NCBI GenBank assembly: GCA_030837965.1
Contig: JAUTXP010000009.1
Coordinates: forward strand, 1-64,000
Length of the DNA: 64,000 nt
Reading direction: 5' to 3'
Source of the DNA: Acidimicrobiaceae bacterium
GTDB lineage: Bacteria > Actinomycetota > Acidimicrobiia > Acidimicrobiales > JAUTXP01
The position numbers and the translations under genes were made by a program. The notes below the pieces were generated by a model. That model had not been told where the DNA came from. It saw only the letters and a list, made by a program, of their open reading frames with translations, and made no database searches. Positions 43,177 to 52,391 of the stretch are shown one piece after another (position 1 is the first letter of the stretch; each line of letters begins with the position of its first letter).

Positions 43177-44813
43177 CGCGGGCAGTCGACGCCCTCGGCG
43201 GGACGGTAGAGGGCGAAGACGTGGTCCACCTTCACCGTCCCATCGAGGTACTTGCGCGTGCGCTCGGTGCTGACCCGCGTGCACGGGCCCTTGGCCGCGC
43301 TGGTCTGGCCCGTCTGCGTGGCGTCGACGAAGTGGGTGGAGTAGAAGGTCACGGTCAGGCTGGTGCCCGTGTAGGTCGGCCAGACGAGGATGCCGTAGGG
43401 CGTGGTGTTCTTGATCTGGAGGTCCGGGTGGGGGAAGCCCATGGTGGCCTCCCGTCCATACGGATAGCGGGAGATGTAGAGGCTGTGGCTCTGGTACTCG
43501 CCGAAATCGAGGCCCGCGAAGAAGGCGGCGTTGAACGTCGTGGTCGCGAACTGGGAGATGCCCCCGCCCACGTCCTCGGCGTGCTCGCCGTCCTGGATGA
43601 CGGGCGCCACCACGAAGCCCTTCTCCCGTGTGCGCTTGCCCGCCACGTTGTTGACCGAGAACGTCTCGCCCGGCTTGATGACGTAGCCCCGCATCATGTC
43701 GGCGATGCGGTGGATGTTGGTCACCCGCGGCTCGCAGCACTTGTGGGGCGTGGTGAAGGTCGACACCTGCTCTTTGATGTGGAGGGCCTCGGCCGCGGCG
43801 ACGGTGAGGGTGGGCTCCACCTTGGTGAGCGGGAGGACGAGGGGGCCGCGCCGGTTCTGGATGACGGCCTGCTCGATGACGGTGGCCGCCTCCGGCGCGC
43901 AGCACGTGGTGCCCGTCTTGCCCGGCACGATCTGGGGGATGCCGCCGACCAGGTTGAACGACGTCTCCGTGGGCGCCGTGCCCGCCTTGGCGAACATGGC
44001 GGCCAGGTCGGCGCCCGCCTCCTTGGGCTTGATGGACAAGGCCAGCCCGTCCGCCCTCGCCTCGGTGCGCAGCCATCCCCTGAGCACGCGCGTGGAGATG
44101 ACGCCGTCCTCGGTGCCGGCCTTCACTTGCAGCGGCAGCTTGGTCAGCGCCTCGGCCTGGTCGACCAGCCGTTGCGCATCGGCCAGCTTGAAGCGGGGCG
44201 GCACGGCGCCGCGCTGGACGCGGACCTTGACGGGCGTGCCGAATCGGGCCGCGTCAGGGATCCTGCGCACCACCTCGGCCGGGTCGATCCCGCGCCCGGC
44301 CTTGCCGTCCACCGCCACCAGTCGGTCGCCTTGCAGCTTGATGTTGGGTTCGGAGGGCGGCGTCTGCGGGCCGGGGTCCTGCTTGGGCACGACCGCGTAG
44401 ACGGCGCCTTCGTCCACCCGCACGTGCACGGGCGCTTTGCGGTGGCGGGTCAAGCCCCGCAGCCAACTGCCCAGCTCGTGCAACGGGCCGCCCGTGCGGC
44501 CCACGGCCATGGTGGCGTCGACCGTGGCCTGCTCTTGCAGCCGCAGACCCAGTTCGTCGGCGTCGCTGATGAAGCTGCCCTTGGGAGCGACGATGTAGAC
44601 GCGGGCGTTGCTGTAGCGCCCGGACACCTGTTTCACCACGCCCGCCAGCGCGGTCTTCCTCATGCCGCCCACCGCCGTGCCCGCCAGGTCCACGTTGCGC
44701 GCCACCCGGCCGTTGTGGCCCCGCGAGTCGAGAGCCCAGGCGGCGACGACCACGACGAGGAGGCCGGCCACGAGAGCGAGCGCGATGAGCAGGATCTTCC
44801 GGAGCCGCCGCAT
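43173..44813 (-). CDS. VanW-family protein with peptidoglycan-binding-like repeats
   Basis: 546 residues. N-terminal anchor ('ILLIALALVAGLLVVVVAAW'), two regions like the YoaR peptidoglycan-binding domain, then VanW: 'YVIKPGETFSVNNVAGKRTR', 'VAPVIQDGEHAEDVGGGISQ', 'NAAFFAGLDFGEYQSH' and a terminal beta region. Two Cys-Cys pairs ('TCCAPEA', 'HKCCEPR') may form disulfides outside the cell. VanW proteins sit in the wall but their biochemical role is unclear. Divergent from the nitronate monooxygenase gene, 43 bases apart. Confidence 0.9.
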   Translation of the reverse strand: MRRLRKILLIALALVAGLLVVVVAAWALDSRGHNGRVARNVDLAGTAVGGMRKTALAGVVKQVSGRYSNARVYIVAPKGSFISDADELGLRLQEQATVDATMAVGRTGGPLHELGSWLRGLTRHRKAPVHVRVDEGAVYAVVPKQDPGPQTPPSEPNIKLQGDRLVAVDGKAGRGIDPAEVVRRIPDAARFGTPVKVRVQRGAVPPRFKLADAQRLVDQAEALTKLPLQVKAGTEDGVISTRVLRGWLRTEARADGLALSIKPKEAGADLAAMFAKAGTAPTETSFNLVGGIPQIVPGKTGTTCCAPEAATVIEQAVIQNRRGPLVLPLTKVEPTLTVAAAEALHIKEQVSTFTTPHKCCEPRVTNIHRIADMMRGYVIKPGETFSVNNVAGKRTREKGFVVAPVIQDGEHAEDVGGGISQFATTTFNAAFFAGLDFGEYQSHSLYISRYPYGREATMGFPHPDLQIKNTTPYGILVWPTYTGTSLTVTFYSTHFVDATQTGQTSAAKGPCTRVSTERTRKYLDGTVKVDHVFALYRPAEGVDCPR

Positions 44814-44856
44814 GTTCGCCGTCGAGCTTCGCACGCGGCCCGGTAGGTTTGGCGGC

Positions 44857-45828
44857 ATGCGCACCCGACTCACCGAGCTGCTCGGCATCGAGCACCCCGT
44901 CATGCTGGCCGGCATGGGCGGGGTCTCCTACTCCCGTCTGGTGGCGGCCGTGTCCGAGGCGGGCGGGTTCGGCTGCCTCGGCGCATCGACCATGCAGCCC
45001 GACGAGATGGTGTCCGAGATCAGGGCCGTGCGATCGGCCACGGACAAGCCCTTCGGGGTCGACCTGCTCACTGCCGCGGGCGACCTACTGCCCCAGGTGA
45101 AGATGCTGATCGACGAGGGGGCCAAGGTCTTCGTGGCCGGGCTGGGCGTGCCGCGCGACGTGGTCGAGCTGTGCCACAAACACGGCGTGATCGTGGTGAA
45201 CATGTGCGGCAAGGTGCGCCACGCCACGTCGGCGGTGGCGGCCGGGTGCGACATCGTCGTGGCCCAGGGGACGGAGGCGGGCGGCCACACCGGCCAGGTC
45301 GCCACCATGCCGCTCGTTCCCCAGATCGTGGACGCGGTGGGGGACAAGGTGCCGGTGGTGGCCGCGGGCGGGATCTTCGACGGACGGGGCCTGGCCGCGG
45401 CGCTGGCCCTGGGCGCCGACGGCGTGTGGGTGGGCACCCGCTTCATCGCCACCCCCGAGGCCCGGGCGGTGGTGGGCTACAAGGACACGCTGCTCGACAT
45501 CGGCGAGGACGGCACCGTGGTGTCGCGGGCCTATACGGGCAAGACGTGCCGGGTGGTGCGCAACGAGTACACCCAGTATTTCGAGGAGCACCCCGACGAG
45601 CTCAAGCCCTTCCCGGCCCAGGTGGGCCGGGCCTCCTCCGACGGCGCCTTCCACTTGGGGTGGGACGAGTCGTTCGAGGCCGACAGGAACCGTGAGTTCT
45701 TCCCGGCCGGGCAGGGCGCAGGCGCCATCCACGAGCTCGTCCCCGCGGCCGACCTGGTCCGCCAGTTCGTGGCCGACGCCGAGTCCGCCATCACCCGCCT
45801 GACCACGGCCGCCACCACCCCCGCCTGA
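44857..45828 (+). CDS. Nitronate monooxygenase / NPD-family flavoprotein
   Basis: 323-residue FMN TIM barrel: 'PVMLAGMGGVSYSRLVAAVS', 'VAQGTEAGGHTGQVATM', 'VPVVAAGGIFDGRGLAAALA' and 'ADGVWVGTRFIAT'. Oxidises nitronates or acts as an enoyl reductase-like flavoprotein. Start ATG 44857; ends 150 bases before a convergent hydrolase, with a strong palindrome between. Confidence 0.92.
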   Translation: MRTRLTELLGIEHPVMLAGMGGVSYSRLVAAVSEAGGFGCLGASTMQPDEMVSEIRAVRSATDKPFGVDLLTAAGDLLPQVKMLIDEGAKVFVAGLGVPRDVVELCHKHGVIVVNMCGKVRHATSAVAAGCDIVVAQGTEAGGHTGQVATMPLVPQIVDAVGDKVPVVAAGGIFDGRGLAAALALGADGVWVGTRFIATPEARAVVGYKDTLLDIGEDGTVVSRAYTGKTCRVVRNEYTQYFEEHPDELKPFPAQVGRASSDGAFHLGWDESFEADRNREFFPAGQGAGAIHELVPAADLVRQFVADAESAITRLTTAATTPA

Positions 45829-45869
45829 CCGCCGCTGCCACCACCCCCGCCTGTCCCCACCCTGGTTTT

Positions 45870-45922
45870 CCGTTCTGGGCACCTTTTCTTCGCCCAGGGA
45901 CACAAAAAGGTGCCCAGAACGG
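45870..45922. terminator. 18-bp perfect palindrome between convergent genes
   Basis: CCGTTCTGGGCACCTTTT (45870-45887) pairs with 45905-45922 across a 17-nt loop. The strongest stem in the window. On each strand the arm ends in a short T or A run facing the loop, not a U-tract after the stem. It can end transcription of both convergent genes. Confidence 0.78.
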
Positions 45923-45978
45923 GAGAGCGAGACGGGAGAACGGAACGGCGAGACGGGGTGCGGTGGCGGGTGAGGGCG

Positions 45979-46752
45979 TTAGGGGGTGGCGCGGGTGATG
46001 GCGGCGCGGACGAAGGCGGCGAACTGCTCGGGGTGGGTCGCGTGGCCAGTGTGGCCTGCGCCCTCGATGACGAAGGGCTCCACGTCGGGAAGCAGCGTGA
46101 GCAGCCGACGACAGTTCTCCACCTGATGGGCCCGCGACCGCGACCCCCAGCCGAGCACCACGGGGACGGGCACGTCGGCCGGGTCGAACGGCGCGGCCTC
46201 GGCCCGCAGCGAGCGCATGTCAGCCACCAGTGCAGGCCCCTCGCCCAGCCGGTCCTCCTTGGCCTTGGCGGGCAGCATCTCCCACGTCTCGTCGCCCAGC
46301 ATCCGGCGCAGGAAGGCCTCGACCGCGGCGCCCGGGTCGCGGTCGTGCAGCGCAGCCTGCAATGCCGCACCGCCCGCGGTGTCGGTCGGCCACTGCGGCA
46401 GCCAGGGCATGGGCGGTTCGAAGGCGCCCACTGAACGGACCAGGTCGGGTCGGCGGATGCCCGCGGCCAAGGCCACGTCGCCTCCGTAGCTGTGGCCGAT
46501 GACGGTGGCTGGCCGTTCGTCCAGCAAGCCCAACAGGTCGTCGACGTGCTCGTCGACGCTGGCCGCCACTGGTCCGGCGAACCGCGACCGCGCATAGCCG
46601 CGCCGGTCGTAGGCCAGGGCCGACACGTCGGACAACAGGCGCATGGCTCGGGCGAAGCTGGTGCTGCGGTCCATGGTGCCGTGGACGAACACGACCAACG
46701 GCGAGCCCTCCGGCCCGGGGTGGTCCACCACGTGAAGCTCGAGGTCGGTCAC
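45979..46752 (-). CDS. Alpha/beta-fold hydrolase (257 aa)
   Basis: Compact hydrolase: 'VVFVHGTMDRSTSFARAM' oxyanion loop, 'YDRRGYARSRFAGPV', nucleophile 'VIGHSYGGDVALA', and C-terminal 'EGAGHTGHATHPEQF' His. GTG 46752 start. It trails the HATPase gene by 36 bases and probably shares a transcript. Substrate unknown. Confidence 0.9.
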   Translation of the reverse strand: MTDLELHVVDHPGPEGSPLVVFVHGTMDRSTSFARAMRLLSDVSALAYDRRGYARSRFAGPVAASVDEHVDDLLGLLDERPATVIGHSYGGDVALAAGIRRPDLVRSVGAFEPPMPWLPQWPTDTAGGAALQAALHDRDPGAAVEAFLRRMLGDETWEMLPAKAKEDRLGEGPALVADMRSLRAEAAPFDPADVPVPVVLGWGSRSRAHQVENCRRLLTLLPDVEPFVIEGAGHTGHATHPEQFAAFVRAAITRATP

Positions 46753-46788
46753 GGCCGAGCATCGTGCCGGCCGACGCCGGACCTGCCG

Positions 46789-47580
46789 TTACGAGCGGGG
46801 GTCGGCACCCCGCCGCTGGGGCAGGCGCAGGGTCGCCATGGCCCCACCGCCCGGACGGTCGGCCAGCTCCAGCGTCCCACCCAGGGACGCGGCCAGTCGG
46901 TACACGAGGTAGAGCCCGAGCGAGCCAGGCTCGCTGTCGCCCCGGCGGGGGACGGACCCGGGCATCGACGACACGTCCATGCGGCCCACACCGGGGCCGC
47001 GGTCGGCCACATGGATCTCGACGTCGTCGTCCGGGGTCATCTGGGCCCACAGCTCGACGGGCTCGGCCCCGTGGCGCAGGGCGTTGTCGACCAACGCGTT
47101 GACCATGGCCACCACCCTGGCGGGCGATGTGCGCAGGTGCACGCCGGGCGGGATGTCGACGGACACGGAGCCCGCGCCGCGCAACAAGGTGAGGGCCTTG
47201 CCCACGACCTCGCGCAGGTTGATCTGGTGCAGCTCGTTGCGGGCCAGGCTGACGGGCGCCACTTCCGGGGGTGAGAGCAACTGCTCCAACACCACGGATA
47301 ACTGCTCGCCCCGCTGCAAGGTCTCCTCGGCCAAGTGGTGGTCGGGTGCATCGTGCAGCCTGCGCAGTCCGGCCAACAGGTCCTCGACCGGCTCGCGCAC
47401 CTGCTCGAGCACGACAGTGTCGAGCGCGCCCCGCAAGGCCAGTCGGCCCTCCAGCGACTCGACGGCCGACTTCAGCGCCGCGATCTGCACGGCCTGGGCC
47501 TCGACCAACGCGACCATGGCCCGCACCTGCGGGTCGTCACCCAAATGGACCTCGCTCACCGGAGAGTGATCGGCATCCAC
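46789..47580 (-). CDS. HATPase protein with degenerate dimerisation helix
   Basis: 263 residues. N-terminal coiled coil, then a HisKA-like two-helix region around 'VVLEQVREPVEDLLAGLRR' that lacks the phosphoacceptor His, then a GHKL ATPase: N-box 'VNALVDNALRHG', G1 'ADRGPGVGRMD', G2 'GSLGLYLVYRLAASLGG'. The ATP site looks intact but autophosphorylation on His would be impossible in the usual way. No response regulator is adjacent. Confidence 0.85.
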   Translation of the reverse strand: MDADHSPVSEVHLGDDPQVRAMVALVEAQAVQIAALKSAVESLEGRLALRGALDTVVLEQVREPVEDLLAGLRRLHDAPDHHLAEETLQRGEQLSVVLEQLLSPPEVAPVSLARNELHQINLREVVGKALTLLRGAGSVSVDIPPGVHLRTSPARVVAMVNALVDNALRHGAEPVELWAQMTPDDDVEIHVADRGPGVGRMDVSSMPGSVPRRGDSEPGSLGLYLVYRLAASLGGTLELADRPGGGAMATLRLPQRRGADPRS

Positions 47581-47604
47581 GGGCGCGGCCTTGATGGAAA
47601 GCGC

Positions 47605-48303
47605 TCAGACGCCCCGTTTGTCTCCCCACAGCTCGACGTGGAGTCTGGGTGTGAGGCTCCAGCCCCTCGCCACGACCGCGTCGGCCAGCGCGGCCATGCG
47701 CGCGTGAAGGACCTCGGCCGACGTGCCTTCGGGCATCACCCAGACGTCGGTCAGCCCGCACTCGGCCACTATGGCCGCGGCCTCGTCCAAGTCGGCGGGC
47801 TGGGCGGCCACGAACTTGAACACGGCTCGCCCCGTGGCCTCGAAGGCGCGCAAGGCGTCGGGCCGGTAGCGGCGGTCGCGCCGGTTGCCGGAGTTGGCCA
47901 GCTTGGGGGAGACGTTCCACTGGTGCACCAACGGGACCAGTTCGGGTCGGGGCGCGATGGTGCCCGCCGTCTCCACCTCGATGCGCCGGGGCGCCAGCGC
48001 GGCCGCCAGTTCGGCCACGCCGGACTGCTGCAACAGGGGCTCGCCTCCGGTGATCACCACCATGGGCACGTCCATGGCCTGCACCTCGGCCACCACCTCG
48101 GCCACGCCCGCGCGCCGCAGCTCCACCGACGGGTCGTAACGCGACCAGTCCCACGTAAAGGCGGTGTCGCACCACGTGCAGGCCAGGTTGCAGCGCCCGA
48201 GTCGCACGAAGCCTGCCCGCCGGCCTGCCGACGGCCCTTCGCCTTGCAGGGTGGGGCCGAAGACCTCGCTCACCACCAACCCGCTCACGGCGTCGGTGGC
48301 CAC
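47605..48303 (-). CDS. queE: 7-carboxy-7-deazaguanine synthase
   Basis: 232 residues; radical-SAM ring contraction of 6-carboxytetrahydropterin to CDG in 7-deazaguanine synthesis. 'SEVFGPTLQGEGPSAGRRA' is the QueE start, cluster Cys are in 'RCNLACTWCDT' (C-x3-C-x2-C), and 'VITGGEPLLQQ' follows. Start GTG 48303, with GTG 48291 as an alternative. Third gene of queD-queC-queE in transcription order, separated from queC by 10 bases. Confidence 0.93.
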   Translation of the reverse strand: MATDAVSGLVVSEVFGPTLQGEGPSAGRRAGFVRLGRCNLACTWCDTAFTWDWSRYDPSVELRRAGVAEVVAEVQAMDVPMVVITGGEPLLQQSGVAELAAALAPRRIEVETAGTIAPRPELVPLVHQWNVSPKLANSGNRRDRRYRPDALRAFEATGRAVFKFVAAQPADLDEAAAIVAECGLTDVWVMPEGTSAEVLHARMAALADAVVARGWSLTPRLHVELWGDKRGV

Positions 48304-48313
48304 AGGTTCAGGC

Positions 48314-48973
48314 TCACAGGGCAGGGTCGACGACGCCAGCCTCGGCGAAGCCCTTGGCCCGCAAGGCGCACGAGTCGCACGACCCACACGGCACCGTCCC
48401 GCCCCGATAGCACGACCACGTGAGGTGCAGCGGCGCGCCGCGCTCGACGCCGAGGCGGACGATGTCGGCCTTGGTCAAGTCGATCAACGGTGTGCGGATC
48501 TCGACCGGCCTGCCATCCACGCCCCGCTTCAACGCCAGCGCCGCGGTCGCCTGGAAAGACTCGATGAACTCGGGGCGACAATCGGGGTAGCCGCTGTAGT
48601 CGAGGGCGTTGACGCCGAGGTACACGGTGTCCAGGCCGCGGGCCTCGGCCACACCCATGGCCACCGACAAGAAGATGAGGTTGCGGGCGGGCACGTAGGT
48701 GACGGGGATGCCGCCTGCCGTCGCGTCGGCCCCGGGCACGGGCGCGGGCAGGTCGATCGACGCATCGGTCAGGGCCGACCCGCCCCACCCGGTCAGGTCG
48801 AGTCGCACCACCACGTGATCGGCCTCGTAGTACCCGGCCACTCCGGCGGCGTGGTCGATCTCGCTGCGGTGGCGCTGGCCGTAGTCGAAGGTGAGGGCGA
48901 CGATGGGCGGCTCGGCCACGGCCATGCACACCGTGGAGTCGAGCCCGCCGGACAACACGACCAGCGAGGTCAC
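48314..48973 (-). CDS. queC: 7-cyano-7-deazaguanine synthase
   Basis: 219 residues; ATP-dependent conversion of CDG to preQ0. PP-loop 'VVLSGGLDSTVC' at the N-terminus and the zinc site near the end ('SCYRGGTVPCGSCDSC' with four Cys). Start GTG 48973 overlaps the queD stop (GTGA). Confidence 0.94.
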   Translation of the reverse strand: MTSLVVLSGGLDSTVCMAVAEPPIVALTFDYGQRHRSEIDHAAGVAGYYEADHVVVRLDLTGWGGSALTDASIDLPAPVPGADATAGGIPVTYVPARNLIFLSVAMGVAEARGLDTVYLGVNALDYSGYPDCRPEFIESFQATAALALKRGVDGRPVEIRTPLIDLTKADIVRLGVERGAPLHLTWSCYRGGTVPCGSCDSCALRAKGFAEAGVVDPAL

Positions 48974-49320
48974 TCGGCCAGCAGCTCCACGGACGAGTCC
49001 GGCGTCTCCCACAGGCGCAGGGCCACTACGTGCATGCCCGCGGCCTCGATGCGCTTCCACGCGTCCGCGGCCAGCAGCTCGGCCGTCGGGTTGTCGAGGA
49101 AGTCGTTGAGGAACTGGTGGTCGTAGCGGTCGACCACCTCGGCGTGCACGACCCGCTTGAGGTCGTCGAAGTCGACGACCACGCCCCGCTCGTCGAGCGG
49201 CCCCTCGACGGTGACCTCGAAGCGGTAGTGGTGGCCGTGCAGGCGCTTGCACTTGCCCGGATGCCAAGGAAGCTGATGGGCCGCTTCGAAGGAGAACGAC
49301 CGGGTGACCCGCGTGCGCAT
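48970..49320 (-). CDS. queD: 6-carboxytetrahydropterin synthase
   Basis: 116 residues; converts dihydroneopterin triphosphate to 6-carboxytetrahydropterin. Zinc His in 'FSFEAAHQLP' and 'RLHGHHYRFEV', catalytic Cys in 'GKCKRLHGH', and the later 'DHQFLND' and 'WETPDSSVE'. ATG 49320 is chosen over the in-frame ATG 49341. First gene of the deazaguanine operon. No queF or folE is in the window. Confidence 0.93.
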   Translation of the reverse strand: MRTRVTRSFSFEAAHQLPWHPGKCKRLHGHHYRFEVTVEGPLDERGVVVDFDDLKRVVHAEVVDRYDHQFLNDFLDNPTAELLAADAWKRIEAAGMHVVALRLWETPDSSVELLAE

Positions 49321-49344
49321 GACGGCACCCACGCTACCCACCCG

Positions 49345-49722
49345 CTACCGGTCGGGCCTGAGCCGGGTCCACAGCAGGACCAGGCCGAGCAGACCAACCT
49401 GCGGCACCACCAACGCGATCGGGACCAGCAGGGCGAAGCCGCAGTCGGTGCAGGAGAGGTCGCCCGTCACGCCGAGCGGGAGCCAGGCCACAAGGGCGGC
49501 GGCCGACTCGGCCATCGACACCAAGGGCCGGCCGCGGGCGGCCCACACGCAGACCACGGAGACGGAGGCCAGACAGGTCAGCAGCGCGGCCCCGCCCAGG
49601 CCGACGTCGCTTCCACTCCCGTCGCCCAGGCGCGTGCGCACGACGACGCTGACCAATGACGCGAGGACGACGAGGTGGGTGATGCGGGCCAGGGCGCGGG
49701 CCCGCCCGGGCCACGAGTCCAA
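49345..49722 (-). CDS. Small membrane protein (125 aa)
   Basis: About four hydrophobic segments ('THLVVLASLVSVVVR', 'AALLTCLASVSVVCVWAA', 'AAALVAWLPLG', 'ALLVPIALVVPQVGLLGLVL') and a lumenal or cytosolic loop with 'CTDCG'. Start TTG 49722 is supported by GAGGAG 6 bases before it. No family recognised. It reads toward queD and is probably in the same transcript. Confidence 0.65.
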   Translation of the reverse strand: MDSWPGRARALARITHLVVLASLVSVVVRTRLGDGSGSDVGLGGAALLTCLASVSVVCVWAARGRPLVSMAESAAALVAWLPLGVTGDLSCTDCGFALLVPIALVVPQVGLLGLVLLWTRLRPDR

Positions 49723-49746
49723 CTGTCTCCTCAGGCGAGGATGGGT

Positions 49747-49971
49747 CTAGGCGGGATCGCCGTAGGGCTTGGACGCCTCGTCGTAACAGTCGGCGTGATA
49801 GTGCTCGACCCGGTCCCACTGCCCGTCTTTGTAGACATTGGCGATGACCTGCTTGAGCTGGGCCCGGGCTACGAACTTCACGGGCGCGCCGCAGTGAGCG
49901 CACATGGCCGAGTTCCCCGGCTCGATGGGGCGGAGGACGGCGCGGCTCTTCATCACTGTTGCGTTCGCCAT
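49747..49971 (-). CDS. Small zinc-ribbon-like hypothetical protein (74 aa)
   Basis: Contains CxxC ('AMCAHCGAPVKF') and a later HxHxxC ('VEHYHADCYDEA'), a plausible single zinc site. The 'PIEPGNSAMCAHCGAPVKFV' segment reads as a compact conserved module. Function unknown; it could be a nucleic-acid or protein-binding factor. Precedes the small membrane protein gene by 24 bases. Confidence 0.65.
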   Translation of the reverse strand: MANATVMKSRAVLRPIEPGNSAMCAHCGAPVKFVARAQLKQVIANVYKDGQWDRVEHYHADCYDEASKPYGDPA

Positions 49972-50149
49972 GACTCACTCATCGGCACCATCCGGAGTGA
50001 ATTGAGCCAATCGGCCCCGCGACTGCCGCCAGAGGGTGGACGACTCGGGCGAATTGCCGAAATGTTGGGATTGACGGGATGCCCAGCGGATGCGATCGTT
50101 CGTACTGCCGGGGTGCGGGTGCGTCCGCCGTGCACCTGCCCCCGGCACC

Positions 50150-50449
50150 TTATCGCTCCGTCCGTCCGAGCTTGACCGCGCTCCGGACCAGCCCGTTGAC
50201 CTCGGCCTCGTCGGCCCCTCGTTCGACCAGCCTTTGCACCCGCGCCTGCACGTCGCCCGCCACCAGGTCGGGGTCGCCCGGCCCCACGGACACGGCGTTG
50301 ACGACGATCAGGCAGAGCACGGCGACCGCCGTAGCCAGGCCGAAGGTCATGGCCACCGCGTTGTTGTCGGCGATGGAGCCGACGATCATCCCGGCGATGC
50401 CCGCCGCGCACACGGCCATCACCACCACCCTGACCACGCGGGCGCTCAC
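50150..50449 (-). CDS. Small two-helix membrane protein with C-terminal helix (99 aa)
   Basis: Two hydrophobic segments ('VVRVVVMAVCAAGIAGMIVG' and 'FGLATAVAVLCLIVVNAV') and a charged C-terminal helix ('QARVQRLVERGADEAEV'). The start is GTG 50449, 18 bases after EttA, so it is probably in the EttA transcript. No family recognised. Confidence 0.65.
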   Translation of the reverse strand: MSARVVRVVVMAVCAAGIAGMIVGSIADNNAVAMTFGLATAVAVLCLIVVNAVSVGPGDPDLVAGDVQARVQRLVERGADEAEVNGLVRSAVKLGRTER

Positions 50450-50467
50450 CGCGTCACCGACACCGTT

Positions 50468-52144
<1,677 letters not shown>

Positions 52145-52189
52145 GGCTTCGGACGGTAGTCGCCGACGTCGTCGCCGCCCGCCCCGCCC

Positions 52190-52237
52190 TTCTTGTCAGG
52201 CTGAGTTCGCCCCGTAGCCACGCCACCATGACAAGAA
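52190..52237. repeat. Intergenic palindrome, CTTCTTGTCA family, copy 1
   Basis: TTCTTGTCA (52190-52198) pairs with TGACAAGAA (52229-52237). Left arm and following TGAGTTCG resemble the element at 63814-63865. It is in the 5' region between divergent ettA and kgd, so it is not a simple terminator here. Confidence 0.6.
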
Positions 52238-52330
52238 CGGAAACGGCGGGGCCGCGCAGCGAGGCGGGGCTGACGAGTGTGACGACGTCGGCGCGCCAGC
52301 GAGCGGCGGGGTTGGGGCCCCGCTTGCGAG

Positions 52331-52359
52331 GTCGGGGCTGAGCGCAGCGAAGCCCCGAC
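52331..52359 (+). promoter_or_regulatory. Hairpin in the kgd leader
   Basis: GTCGGGGCT (52331-52339) pairs with AGCCCCGAC (52351-52359), ending 33 bases before the kgd ATG. It follows a partly duplicated stretch (GACGAGTGTGACG at about 52274 and GACGAATGTGACC at 52357). This may be a regulator site or an RNA hairpin controlling kgd; unproven. Confidence 0.4.
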
Positions 52360-52391
52360 GAATGTGACCGTCCCTTAGGATCAAGGCTCCG

